DNA of 15,786 nt from an uncultured Thalassolituus sp. (GTDB lineage: Bacteria; Pseudomonadota; Gammaproteobacteria; Pseudomonadales; Oceanobacteraceae): positions 1 through 15,786 of the forward strand of contig CAJXIT010000037.1 of assembly GCA_913054055.1 (NCBI GenBank), given 5' to 3'. The number at the start of each line of letters is the position of its first letter. Positions within the stretch are counted from its first letter, which is position 1. Below the pieces are notes generated by a model. The model searched no databases and was not told where the DNA came from. It was given only the letters and a program-made list of their open reading frames with translations. Positions 7,216 through 13,618 of this stretch are shown piece by piece. Made by a program: the position numbers and the translations under genes.

Positions 7216-7238
7216 CTCCCCAATCAGCGATTGGGGAG
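7216..7238. terminator. Perfect 10-bp hairpin at the cysH/cysB tail-to-tail junction
   Basis: CTCCCCAATC (7216-7225) pairs perfectly with GATTGGGGAG (7229-7238) around the loop AGC. The hairpin covers the last five codons and stop of cysB and begins 13 bases after the cysH stop. Neither strand has a U-tract directly after the stem; on the minus strand a T-rich run follows only about 15 bases later. It may block read-through or protect 3' ends, but it is not a classical intrinsic terminator. Confidence 0.4.
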
Positions 7239-8198
7239 CTGAACCGTACTAAACATCTCCTCCAGCTCAGACTTACTATGACATTGAGAAGCCTTATCTA
7301 TCGCAGCTTTATCTAGGTGGGGAGCAAACCGAGCAATAAAATCATACATGAAACCACGCAAGAACGTCCCCTTTCTAAACCCTATCTTGGTAATGCTATC
7401 CTTAAACAAATGGCTCGCATCAATAGCCACAAGATCAGAGTCCTTATCTGGATCAATAGACATGGTTGCAACTATTCCGACCCCCAAGCCTAATCTTACG
7501 TATGTTTTAATAACATCAGCATCAGCTGCGGTGAAAACAACTCTTGGTGTAAGACCCTTATCCTTAAATGCCTCATCCAATCTAGAGCGGCCTGTAAAAC
7601 CAAAAACATAAGTAACTAGAGGAAACGTAGCCACTTCTTCAAGTGTAGGCTGACTTCTCTGTGCCAACGGGTGGTTTTTAGGTACCAATATGCTTCTATT
7701 CCACTTATAGCAAGGCATCATAATTAGATCGTTAAAATGATCCATAGCTTCAGTGGCAATGGCAAAGTCTACTGTACCGTCTGCGGCCATCTCTGCAATT
7801 TGGGTGGGCGTACCTTGGTGCATATGAAGAGCAACATCTGGAAATTGCCCAATAAAATCTTGAATGATACCCGGTAAAGCATACCTAGCCTGAGTGTGTG
7901 TGGTCGCAAGAGAAAGGCTACCCTTATTTTCATTACTAAACTCTTGAGCAACCTGCTTTATGCTCTCCACTTTCCTTAAAATCTCTCCTGAAACTTTAAG
8001 GATCGCCTCCCCTGCAGGGGTCACTCGAGTCAAATGCTTTCCGCTGCGAGCAAATATTTCTACACCCAACTCATCTTCCAGTAAGCGTATTTGCTTACTA
8101 ATGCCTGGTTGAGATGTATACAATACCTGTGCTGTCGCCGAAACATTTAAGTCGTGATGCGCCACTTCCCATATGTAACGCAATTGCTGTAGCTTCAT
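7224..8198 (-). CDS. cysB: CysB, LysR-type regulator of sulfur assimilation
   Basis: A 324-residue protein, the standard CysB length. Residues 1-60 form the winged helix-turn-helix, with recognition region TSQPGISKQIRLLEDELG (28-45). Residues about 90-300 are the effector domain; TTHTQARYALPG (99-110) carries Thr100, Thr102 and Gln103, which bind N-acetylserine or sulfate in enteric CysB. In known bacteria CysB with N-acetylserine activates sulfate transport and reduction genes. The minus-strand ATG has a strong GGAGGG just upstream (spacing about 4). The gene is divergent from the TauE-like transporter and convergent with cysH. CysB usually represses its own gene, so the 143-base divergent region probably carries its sites. 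Confidence 0.95.
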   Translation of the reverse strand: MKLQQLRYIWEVAHHDLNVSATAQVLYTSQPGISKQIRLLEDELGVEIFARSGKHLTRVTPAGEAILKVSGEILRKVESIKQVAQEFSNENKGSLSLATTHTQARYALPGIIQDFIGQFPDVALHMHQGTPTQIAEMAADGTVDFAIATEAMDHFNDLIMMPCYKWNRSILVPKNHPLAQRSQPTLEEVATFPLVTYVFGFTGRSRLDEAFKDKGLTPRVVFTAADADVIKTYVRLGLGVGIVATMSIDPDKDSDLVAIDASHLFKDSITKIGFRKGTFLRGFMYDFIARFAPHLDKAAIDKASQCHSKSELEEMFSTVQLPNR

Positions 8199-8246
8199 AA
8201 GCCCTCCAGGCCTAGCCCAACCCTGTGTTAAAAAGGTTATAAAAAT

Positions 8247-8261
8247 AGAATTAAATATTCT
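8247..8261. promoter_or_regulatory. Dyad in the cysB / transporter divergent region
   Basis: AGAAT (8247-8251) and ATTCT (8257-8261) flank TAAAT, and a further AGAAT follows at 8267-8271. The cluster is about 50-70 bases upstream of cysB and about 80 upstream of the transporter gene. A CysB autoregulatory site is possible; the CysB consensus is too loose to decide by eye. Confidence 0.3.
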
Positions 8262-8341
8262 TTTCCAGAATAGTTGTAAACCGATAAATTTACCAGCTCA
8301 ACGACTCTTTTCTCAGTATGTTATAAGCATAGACTATATTC

Positions 8342-9127
8342 ATGGATTTTCTGTTATATGCAATTTCAGGTGCATTTGTCGGCTTAATTGTTGGCCTCAC
8401 TGGAATCGGCGGCGGGTCACTAATGACTCCTTTACTACTTTTATTCGGCATCCCGCCCCATATTGCGGTAGGTACAGACCTGCTTTATGCGGCCATTACA
8501 AAAGCCAGCGGGGTTATCTCCCACCAAAAAAGAAAAACCATAAACTGGTCAATTACAACCACTATGGCACTTGGCAGCATACCTAGTGCAATTATTACAG
8601 GGGTCATCCTTAATCACTTCTTTGTGGATTATCAGGAATACACAGGCGTCATCACAACCAGCCTCGGCGTAATGCTAGTTGTTACAGCCTCTTTATTAAT
8701 ATTTAGAAAGCGCATACAAATTTTCGCAAATCGCCAAGCTGACCTATCAGGGACAAGCTGGCTTCAAAATAATAAAACTGCACTCACTTTTTTCATGGGA
8801 ATGATATTAGGCTGCCTAGTAACCCTTTCATCTGTTGGTGCCGGGGCCATTGGAACCGCCATTCTATTAGTGCTTTACCCTAAATTAAAATCAATGAATA
8901 TTGTTGGTACTGACCTAGCCCATGCGGTTCCCCTGACTTTAATCGGCGGCCTGGTACACCTCAGCCTAGGCAATGTAGATTACAGTTTACTGGCCGCCCT
9001 ACTAGTTGGATCAATCCCAGCTATCCATGTAGGCACAAAATTAGGCACAAAAATTCCAGAGAATATTCTAAGGCAGGCGCTGGCTGCACTTCTTCTATTA
9101 TTGGGTGCTAAGTATATCTTTTTCTAG
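8342..9127 (+). CDS. TauE/SafE-family (DUF81) membrane transporter, probable sulfur oxyanion carrier
   Basis: A 261-residue, very hydrophobic protein with about eight predicted membrane helices in two related halves. The internal repeat is visible: GLTGIGGGSLMTPLLLLFGI then AVGTDLLYAA (about 19-53) corresponds to SVGAGAIGTAILLVLYP then IVGTDLAHA (about 164-198). Family members export or import sulfite, sulfoacetate, sulfate or other anions; substrate cannot be read from sequence. Divergence from cysB makes a sulfur anion likely. No Shine-Dalgarno precedes the ATG (TATATTC), so the start may be inefficient or the mRNA nearly leaderless: TTATAAGCATAG lies only 10-20 bases upstream. Its stop overlaps the stress-protein stop by the 4-base palindrome CTAG. 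Confidence 0.88.
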   Translation: MDFLLYAISGAFVGLIVGLTGIGGGSLMTPLLLLFGIPPHIAVGTDLLYAAITKASGVISHQKRKTINWSITTTMALGSIPSAIITGVILNHFFVDYQEYTGVITTSLGVMLVVTASLLIFRKRIQIFANRQADLSGTSWLQNNKTALTFFMGMILGCLVTLSSVGAGAIGTAILLVLYPKLKSMNIVGTDLAHAVPLTLIGGLVHLSLGNVDYSLLAALLVGSIPAIHVGTKLGTKIPENILRQALAALLLLLGAKYIFF

Positions 9128-9618
9128 CGCCCCAATTCATTCAAGTTCACCATTGGGATCATATACACAGGTACAGAAGATAATTGAAGAACCTTTGTCA
9201 CAACCGATCCCATCAACCCGCCACGGTATGCATGCTGGCCATGACTACCCAGCACCACCATATCACTATCACGAATTCCCGCCTGTGCGATTATGACGTC
9301 GGAAGGCACACCCACTTCGACTAATATTTCACCAATATTAATTACGTCAATGTAATCTGCGTAATCTGAGTTCATGGTATCAATAACCTGAAGCCGGATT
9401 CGCTCAACTACTTGCGGCATACCCTTATTCCTAAGGTGTGACTGCTCTTCTTCAGGGAGGTAGGTATTGATAATTGATTCTGCGAAGACACCCATAGGCT
9501 CAATTACATGAAGCACATCAACAATTGCCCCGGTACTTTGAGCCAACATTGCAACCTGCTTCATGATATACGGCCCGTATAACCCTAAATCTGTTGCATA
9601 CAAAATACGCTTAACCAT
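9124..9618 (-). CDS. Universal stress protein (UspA family)
   Basis: A 164-residue single-domain Usp. The N-terminus RILYATDLG has the first strand with the conserved Asp10, and the ATP-binding signature G-x2-G-x9-G-S is complete at Gly124, Gly127, Gly137 and Ser138 (GSHGQHAYRGGLMGS). It should thus be the ATP-binding type, not the UspA type that lacks nucleotide. Usp proteins help survival in starvation or respiratory stress by mechanisms still unclear. The start is ATG 9618; the adjacent 88-base region is shared with the divergent small HTH gene. It is convergent with the transporter gene, overlapping by 4 bases. A usp gene (PA1753, from memory) lies in the matching Pseudomonas neighbourhood. 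Confidence 0.9.
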   Translation of the reverse strand: MVKRILYATDLGLYGPYIMKQVAMLAQSTGAIVDVLHVIEPMGVFAESIINTYLPEEEQSHLRNKGMPQVVERIRLQVIDTMNSDYADYIDVINIGEILVEVGVPSDVIIAQAGIRDSDMVVLGSHGQHAYRGGLMGSVVTKVLQLSSVPVYMIPMVNLNELGR

Positions 9619-9695
9619 GACTACCGCAATCTGCCAAATGATCTTTAAGCATAGCAGTTGAAATTTGTGTCTATACTAAAAATACATATTTCCTT

Positions 9696-9702
9696 AGGAG
9701 GT
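9696..9702 (+). promoter_or_regulatory. Perfect Shine-Dalgarno of the small HTH gene
   Basis: AGGAGGT, the full complement of the 16S rRNA 3' end, stands 4 bases before ATG 9707. It is the strongest ribosome-binding site in the window and the main evidence that the 59-codon frame is translated. Confidence 0.8.
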
Positions 9703-9706
9703 ACCT

Positions 9707-9886
9707 ATGAGCGACAAAATGTTAAGCATGACTGAAGCCTGCGAAGTCTTAAATGTATCTGAAACAACCCTAAAGCGATGGGCGCGAGAGCACTTGGTTA
9801 AAAGTGTTATGAACGGCGATGCAATGGAGTTCCCAGAGCCCGATTTACTCAAATATAAAGAAATTAACGATCGATTAAGAAAATAA
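9707..9886 (+). CDS. Small MerR/excisionase-like helix-turn-helix protein (59 aa)
   Basis: A 59-codon frame that standard length cut-offs miss. It has a perfect AGGAGGT ribosome-binding site and is followed five bases later by a textbook terminator, so it is very probably a real single-gene unit. Residues 6-32, LSMTEACEVLNVSETTLKRWAREHLV, read as the helix-turn-helix of MerR/excisionase-type winged domains (TEACEVLNVS, turn, TTLKRWAREHLV), followed by a short wing-like stretch and a final charged helix (EPDLLKYKEINDRLRK). There is no effector or dimerisation domain. It could be a small transcription factor, a nucleoid-associated protein or a relic of a larger regulator. No integrase is near, so a phage excisionase is unlikely. 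It is divergent from usp, and might regulate it. Confidence 0.8.
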   Translation: MSDKMLSMTEACEVLNVSETTLKRWAREHLVKSVMNGDAMEFPEPDLLKYKEINDRLRK

Positions 9887-9891
9887 TCCCC

Positions 9892-9918
9892 AAAAGGCCT
9901 GCTAGAACAGGCCTTTTT
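9892..9918 (+). terminator. Intrinsic terminator after the small HTH gene
   Basis: AAAAGGCCTG (9892-9901) pairs perfectly with CAGGCCTTTT (9908-9917) around a 6-base loop and leads into a T run. It starts 5 bases after the stop. The A-rich upstream arm means it could also work on the other strand. Confidence 0.9.
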
Positions 9919-9949
9919 ATCATTTTTTTAGAAATACCCTTACAACCCC

Positions 9950-9978
9950 TTTAAATGCCCTCTTCTTGTGCCTATGAT
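9950..9978 (+). promoter_or_regulatory. Candidate promoter of the DAHP synthase gene
   Basis: TTTAAA (9950-9955) and TATGAT (9973-9978) are separated by 17 bases, matching 4/6 and 5/6 consensus positions. The start of transcription would be near 9985, inside the dyad at 9983-9998. Confidence 0.5.
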
Positions 9979-9982
9979 ACGT

Positions 9983-9998
9983 CTTTATTGAAATAAAG
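9983..9998. promoter_or_regulatory. Dyad at the predicted transcription start of the DAHP synthase gene
   Basis: CTTTATT and AATAAAG are perfect inverted arms with a 2-base spacer (GA). The dyad covers about -2 to +14 of the predicted transcript, 21 bases before the ATG. It could be an operator for end-product repression or a short leader hairpin. It does not match the E. coli TyrR box (TGTAAA-N6-TTTACA). Confidence 0.4.
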
Positions 9999-10019
9999 CG
10001 GTTTGCGGAATACAAAGCA

Positions 10020-11087
10020 ATGTCAGATAAGCGCGTTGAAGATCTAAACATCGAAAGCACACAGGCACTCATTACGCCTGAGCAATTAAAAACTGAATTA
10101 CCAATAAGCGAAAAAGCGGTACATACGGTGGAAGCTGGCCGAGAAGCGGTTAGAAATATTTTGGATCGTAAAGATCACAGATTGTTTCTGGTTGTAGGCC
10201 CTTGCTCTATACACGATGTACAAGCTGCTAAGGAATACGCTGAAAAACTAGCAGCTTTAGCCGAAGAAGTAAGCGATACGCTATTGCTCGTTATGAGGGT
10301 TTATTTTGAAAAGCCACGTACAACCGTTGGCTGGAAAGGCTTAATCAATGATCCGTATTTAAATGACACCTTCAAAATCGAAGATGGCCTAAAAATCTCA
10401 CGCAAATTATTAATCGATCTATCTGAAATGGGACTTCCTCTTTCTACAGAAGCCTTAGATCCTATTTCCCCCCAGTATCTGCAAGACCTAATCAGCTGGT
10501 CAGCCATTGGCGCTAGAACCACTGAAAGCCAAACCCATAGAGAAATGGCCAGCGGCCTTTCATCTTCTGTAGGCTTTAAAAACGGCACTGATGGCAGCCT
10601 AACCGTTGCAATCAATGCCCTGCAATCAGTTGCCAATCCGCACCGCTTTCTAGGTATTGACGGCAATGGACAGGTGTCAGTAGTTAAAACCAAAGGCAAC
10701 CCATATGGGCACGTTGTACTTCGCGGTGGTGGTGGCAAGCCAAACTACGACTCAGTGAGCATAGCACTGTGCGAACAAGAGATTGAGAAGTCTGGTATCC
10801 CTAACAACATTATGGTGGATTGCAGCCACGCCAATTCCAACAAGGATCCAGCCCTGCAGCCATTGGTTATGGATAACGTCACCAACCAAATTTTAGAAGG
10901 CAACAAATCTATTGTCGGGCTAATGGTTGAGTCACACCTTAAATTCGGTGCTCAAAGTATTCCTGATAATTTAGACGACCTAAAATACGGCCAGTCGGTA
11001 ACAGATGGTTGCATATCTTGGCAGCAAACCGAGGATGCTGTACGCAGTATGCGAGATAAATTGAAAGATATTTTGCCAAAGCGTTAA
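10020..11087 (+). CDS. aroF: 3-deoxy-D-arabino-heptulosonate 7-phosphate synthase, class I, Tyr-type-like
   Basis: The enzyme condenses phosphoenolpyruvate and erythrose 4-phosphate, the first step to chorismate and aromatic amino acids. The 355-residue length and motifs are those of the AroF/G/H group: VVGPCSIHD (58-66) with metal ligand Cys62, RVYFEKPRTTVGWKGLIND (93-111), GARTTESQTHRE (164-175), GFKNGTDG (185-192), HVVLRGG (231-237), and His270 in the DCSHANSNKD stretch (267-276) with Glu304 in MVES. The form MVDCSHxNSNKD and the IVGLMVES region look closer to Tyr-sensitive AroF than to AroG or AroH of E. coli; this is from remembered sequences and feedback type cannot be proven. The start codon has only a weak GGA upstream. 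It is a single-gene unit between two terminators. Confidence 0.9.
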   Translation: MSDKRVEDLNIESTQALITPEQLKTELPISEKAVHTVEAGREAVRNILDRKDHRLFLVVGPCSIHDVQAAKEYAEKLAALAEEVSDTLLLVMRVYFEKPRTTVGWKGLINDPYLNDTFKIEDGLKISRKLLIDLSEMGLPLSTEALDPISPQYLQDLISWSAIGARTTESQTHREMASGLSSSVGFKNGTDGSLTVAINALQSVANPHRFLGIDGNGQVSVVKTKGNPYGHVVLRGGGGKPNYDSVSIALCEQEIEKSGIPNNIMVDCSHANSNKDPALQPLVMDNVTNQILEGNKSIVGLMVESHLKFGAQSIPDNLDDLKYGQSVTDGCISWQQTEDAVRSMRDKLKDILPKR

Positions 11088-11093
11088 TTATTT

Positions 11094-11119
11094 AAGGGTT
11101 GCCAAGGCAACCCTTTTTT
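11094..11119 (+). terminator. Intrinsic terminator after the DAHP synthase gene
   Basis: AAGGGTTGCC (11094-11103) pairs with GGCAACCCTT (11106-11115); the physical loop is probably CAAG. A six-T run (11114-11119) follows. It starts 6 bases after the stop codon. Confidence 0.9.
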
Positions 11120-11126
11120 ATTTTTG

Positions 11127-11135
11127 TGTTAGAAT
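11127..11135 (+). promoter_or_regulatory. Extended -10 promoter of purEK
   Basis: TGTTAGAAT is a TGn-TAGAAT extended -10, 30 bases before the purE ATG and 8 bases after the preceding terminator. No -35 box can be placed at 17 bases, since that position falls in the terminator stem. Transcription would begin near 11142. No PurR-like operator is seen. Confidence 0.5.
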
Positions 11136-11164
11136 CCCGCCTTTAGAAAAACTGAGTATCCAGA

Positions 11165-11659
11165 ATGACCCAGGCCAAAGTCGGTATTATCATGGGCTCC
11201 ACATCAGATTGGAGCACAATGGAAAAGGCAGAGGAAGTCCTTAAAAAACTAGGCGTACCTTACGAAGTCAAAGTTGTATCCGCTCATCGCACACCTGACT
11301 TGCTATTCAACTACGCTGAAACCGCGGAAGAGCGCGGCCTTCAGGTAATTATTGGTGGCGCCGGTGGTGCGGCTCACCTACCAGGCATGGTTGCGTCAAA
11401 AACACACTTACCGGTATTTGGTGTACCTGTTAAAAGTCGCGCCTTAAACGGCATAGATTCTTTACTATCAATCGCACAAATGCCAGCTGGCATTGCAGTG
11501 GGCACACTTGCCATCGGAGAGGCTGGAGCCGCGAACGCTGGCCTTCTTGCAGCACAAGTTGTAGCACTGCATGATGAAGATGTACGCGCAAAACTCATAG
11601 AATTCCGCGCCAAGCAAACTGAAAAAGTTTTATCTATCCCTGATCCTAGAGACGCATAA
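11165..11659 (+). CDS. purE: N5-carboxyaminoimidazole ribonucleotide mutase
   Basis: PurE moves the carboxyl group of N5-CAIR to carbon 4, giving CAIR in purine synthesis. The 164-residue length is that of class I (bacterial) PurE. Substrate-binding motifs are present: IIMGSTSDW (8-16), VVSAHRTP (37-44) with catalytic His41, and GGAGGAAHLPGM (64-75). The octamer-forming C-terminal helix region is intact. A weak GAG lies about 10 bases before the ATG. Its TAA stop shares one base with the purK start (TAATG), so the two genes are translationally coupled and their enzymes act in sequence: PurK makes N5-CAIR, PurE rearranges it. Confidence 0.97.
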   Translation: MTQAKVGIIMGSTSDWSTMEKAEEVLKKLGVPYEVKVVSAHRTPDLLFNYAETAEERGLQVIIGGAGGAAHLPGMVASKTHLPVFGVPVKSRALNGIDSLLSIAQMPAGIAVGTLAIGEAGAANAGLLAAQVVALHDEDVRAKLIEFRAKQTEKVLSIPDPRDA

Positions 11660-12762
11660 TGACAGCTAAACGTGTTGGTGTAATTGGTTCTGGCCAGCTA
11701 GGGCGCATGATGGCCCTGGCCGGCACTCCCCTTGATATTGAATTTGTTTTTTATGATGAGGCCACGGAATCCCCTAGCGCACGCCTAGGGGAGACCATTC
11801 AACCAAGCACTTCAAATAGTCTTGAATCATTCTTAGCATCTGTTGATGTGGTCACATATGAAAGTGAAAATACTGACGCTGACCTTGTAGCAAGAATCAA
11901 TAAGAGCAAGCCAGTTTATCCTGGCGAAAACTCCCTACGAAGAAGCCAACACCGCCTTGTTGAAAAAAACACTTTCAGAGATCTTGGCATTAAAACCGCT
12001 AACTTCCTAAGGGTCACAACTAAAGATGAATTGATCAAGGCCACTAAAGAGCTTGGCCTGCCAATTGTTTTAAAAACCACCACCATGGGCTATGACGGTA
12101 AAGGGCAAGCTGTTGTAAAAACAGACTCTGATATCGATTCTGCATGGGAAGCGCTCAAGGGTAATGAATTAATTGCTGAGGCGTTTGTCAACTTTAGCCG
12201 AGAGCTAAGTATTATTGCTGTACGAGATATTCAGGGCAATACACGCACCTATCCTCTTGCAGAGAACGATCATAGCGACGGAATTCTTCGGGTTTCACAG
12301 GTACCTGTTACAGGTCTTAGTCAAGCTAAACAAAAAGAAGCTGAGAGCTACATTACCACCCTTCTTGATCATCTTGGCCACGTTGGGGTCATAACACTCG
12401 AACTCTTTGATACTGATAGCGGCTTAATTGCTAACGAAATGGCGCCCAGAGTTCACAACTCAGGACACTGGACCATTGAAGGCACTGCATCCAGCCAATT
12501 TGAGAACCATGTTCGAGCCATATGTGGCATGCCATTAGGCAGCACCCAAGCCAGACAAAGCAATGCAGCCATGATCAACATAATTGGTAAACATGGGGAC
12601 AGGGAAAAAGTATTATCTATACCCAATGCTTTTCTTCACACCTACAGCAAAACAGAGCGAAAAAATCGCAAGATAGGACATATTAACTTAATCGCAGACT
12701 CAAAAGATGAGATCGAAAACGCCATTACTGAGCTTACAGAATTCATTAATGAGTGCGGTTAA
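11659..12762 (+). CDS. purK: N5-carboxyaminoimidazole ribonucleotide synthetase
   Basis: An ATP-grasp ligase of 367 residues that carboxylates AIR with bicarbonate and ATP to N5-CAIR. Visible parts are the N-terminal fold GVIGSGQLGRMM (7-18), the ATP-grasp loop KTTTMGYDGKGQ (139-150), the ATP-side ELF motif (248-250), and the metal- and phosphate-binding block from NEMAPRVHNSGHW (259-271) to EGTASSQFENHVRA (274-287). The C-terminal lid domain follows. The start ATG overlaps the purE stop by one base. The gene ends 19 bases before the terminator it shares with nfuA. Confidence 0.97.
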   Translation: MTAKRVGVIGSGQLGRMMALAGTPLDIEFVFYDEATESPSARLGETIQPSTSNSLESFLASVDVVTYESENTDADLVARINKSKPVYPGENSLRRSQHRLVEKNTFRDLGIKTANFLRVTTKDELIKATKELGLPIVLKTTTMGYDGKGQAVVKTDSDIDSAWEALKGNELIAEAFVNFSRELSIIAVRDIQGNTRTYPLAENDHSDGILRVSQVPVTGLSQAKQKEAESYITTLLDHLGHVGVITLELFDTDSGLIANEMAPRVHNSGHWTIEGTASSQFENHVRAICGMPLGSTQARQSNAAMINIIGKHGDREKVLSIPNAFLHTYSKTERKNRKIGHINLIADSKDEIENAITELTEFINECG

Positions 12763-12780
12763 GTATTAAAATACAGCTAC

Positions 12781-12805
12781 AAAAAAAGGCCTTTCGGCCT
12801 TTTTT
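12781..12805. terminator. Bidirectional terminator between purK and nfuA
   Basis: AAAAAAGGCC (12782-12791) pairs with GGCCTTTTTT (12796-12805) around the loop TTTC. An A run before and a T run after the stem let it end transcripts from both convergent genes: it starts 19 bases after the purK stop and 21 bases after the nfuA stop on the other strand. Confidence 0.92.
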
Positions 12806-12825
12806 GTTTTCACAATGCCATAAAT

Positions 12826-13404
12826 TTACATATAGGCATTATCACCTTGAGTATGATCGGTAACATCTCTTACCCCTGCAAGCTGAGGGAGCTTACCTAG
12901 CAATGTTTTCTCAATCCCCTCTTTTAGTGTTACATCAACAGCACTACAGCCCTGACAACCTCCGCCAAACTCTAAGATGGCAAGCATGTCTTCTGTCACC
13001 TCAACCAATTTAACCTCACCACCATGAGATGCTAAGCCAGGATTGATTTCATTATATAAAATGTAGGTAATTTGCTCGTCAAGTGGGCTATCACCTGTTA
13101 CCTGAGGCATTTTAGCATTGGGAGCCTTGATGGTTAGCTGCCCGCCCATCTTATCCTTTGCAAAATCAATTTTTGCATCTTCCATGTATAGAATGCTTTG
13201 CTTATCCAAATAAACACGAAGGTCCTCTAAATCCATAACTTCGTCTTTATCATTTACCTCTTCTGGGCGGCAATATGCTAAACATGTTTCAGCATAAGGC
13301 GTACCAGGCTGGGTAATAAATACACGCACTGACATACCCGGTGTATTTTGTTTTGCTAAGAGCCCTATCAAGTAATCTCTAGCACTGTCTGTAATATTCA
13401 ACAT
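12826..13404 (-). CDS. nfuA: Fe-S cluster carrier protein NfuA
   Basis: NfuA receives [4Fe-4S] clusters and hands them to target enzymes, especially under oxidative or iron stress. The 192 residues match the known length (E. coli about 191). Residues 1-95 are the degenerate A-type domain, which lacks the cluster-binding cysteine pattern of IscA. Residues about 108-185 are the Nfu domain with HGGEVKLVEV (127-136) and the cluster-binding CxxC in GGGCQGCSAVDVTLKEGIE (Cys150, Cys153). A GGAAG ribosome-binding site is about 6 bases before the ATG. It is divergent from cysI, whose product needs a [4Fe-4S] cluster next to siroheme; a supply role for CysI and CysH is a reasonable inference from this placement. 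Confidence 0.95.
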   Translation of the reverse strand: MLNITDSARDYLIGLLAKQNTPGMSVRVFITQPGTPYAETCLAYCRPEEVNDKDEVMDLEDLRVYLDKQSILYMEDAKIDFAKDKMGGQLTIKAPNAKMPQVTGDSPLDEQITYILYNEINPGLASHGGEVKLVEVTEDMLAILEFGGGCQGCSAVDVTLKEGIEKTLLGKLPQLAGVRDVTDHTQGDNAYM

Positions 13405-13437
13405 TCTGTACTTCCATAATATTTAGCTGGATTTTAC

Positions 13438-13458
13438 TGGTTTTACCCCTAAAAACCA
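13438..13458. promoter_or_regulatory. Dyad in the nfuA / cysI divergent region
   Basis: TGGTTTT (13438-13444) and AAAACCA (13452-13458) are perfect inverted arms around a 7-base spacer. The dyad is 34-54 bases upstream of the nfuA ATG, a usual place for an operator or promoter-overlapping site. It does not obviously match an IscR type 1 or type 2 site. Confidence 0.35.
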
Positions 13459-13502
13459 AACCATACTTTTTTAGTCAGGTATTAATGATAAAACCTTGCA
13501 GA

Positions 13503-13560
13503 CTTATACCTATATTCGATAAGGGATATAAGAAATTAACCATTTTACCAATAAGGAATT
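13503..13560 (+). promoter_or_regulatory. ATAAG repeat cluster and dyad upstream of cysI
   Basis: Three similar decamers are present: ATAAGGGATA (13519-13528), ATAAGAAATT (13528-13537) and ATAAGGAATT (13551-13560). A dyad, CTTATA (13503-13508) with TATAAG (13527-13532), overlaps the first two. The cluster lies 60-115 bases upstream of the cysI ATG, where activator sites of CysB-controlled promoters are normally found. It is the best candidate CysB region for cysI, but this rests on position and repetition only. Confidence 0.4.
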
Positions 13561-13618
13561 TTTGATAGAGTGCGCCATCAAAATAGCTGCACGCCCCTAG
13601 GGCTTGATGAGAAAAACT

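Noticed and set aside
7216..7238. Hairpin as a classical intrinsic terminator
   Set aside because: No U-tract directly follows the stem on either strand, so it is listed only as a hairpin with possible termination or stability role.
9707..9886. Phage excisionase as the identity of the small HTH protein
   Set aside because: The fold resembles excisionases, but no integrase, attachment site or phage gene is nearby and the surroundings are conserved housekeeping genes.
10301..10738. Long open frame antisense to the DAHP synthase gene
   Set aside because: It lies wholly within a strongly conserved gene, has proline/arginine-rich low-quality sequence and no ribosome-binding site; it is a shadow frame.
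13604..13618. TTG 13604 or ATG 13607 as the cysI start
   Set aside because: The family N-terminus is MYxYDxYDQ, matching ATG 13619. ATG 13607 is not excluded, as AGGG precedes it.
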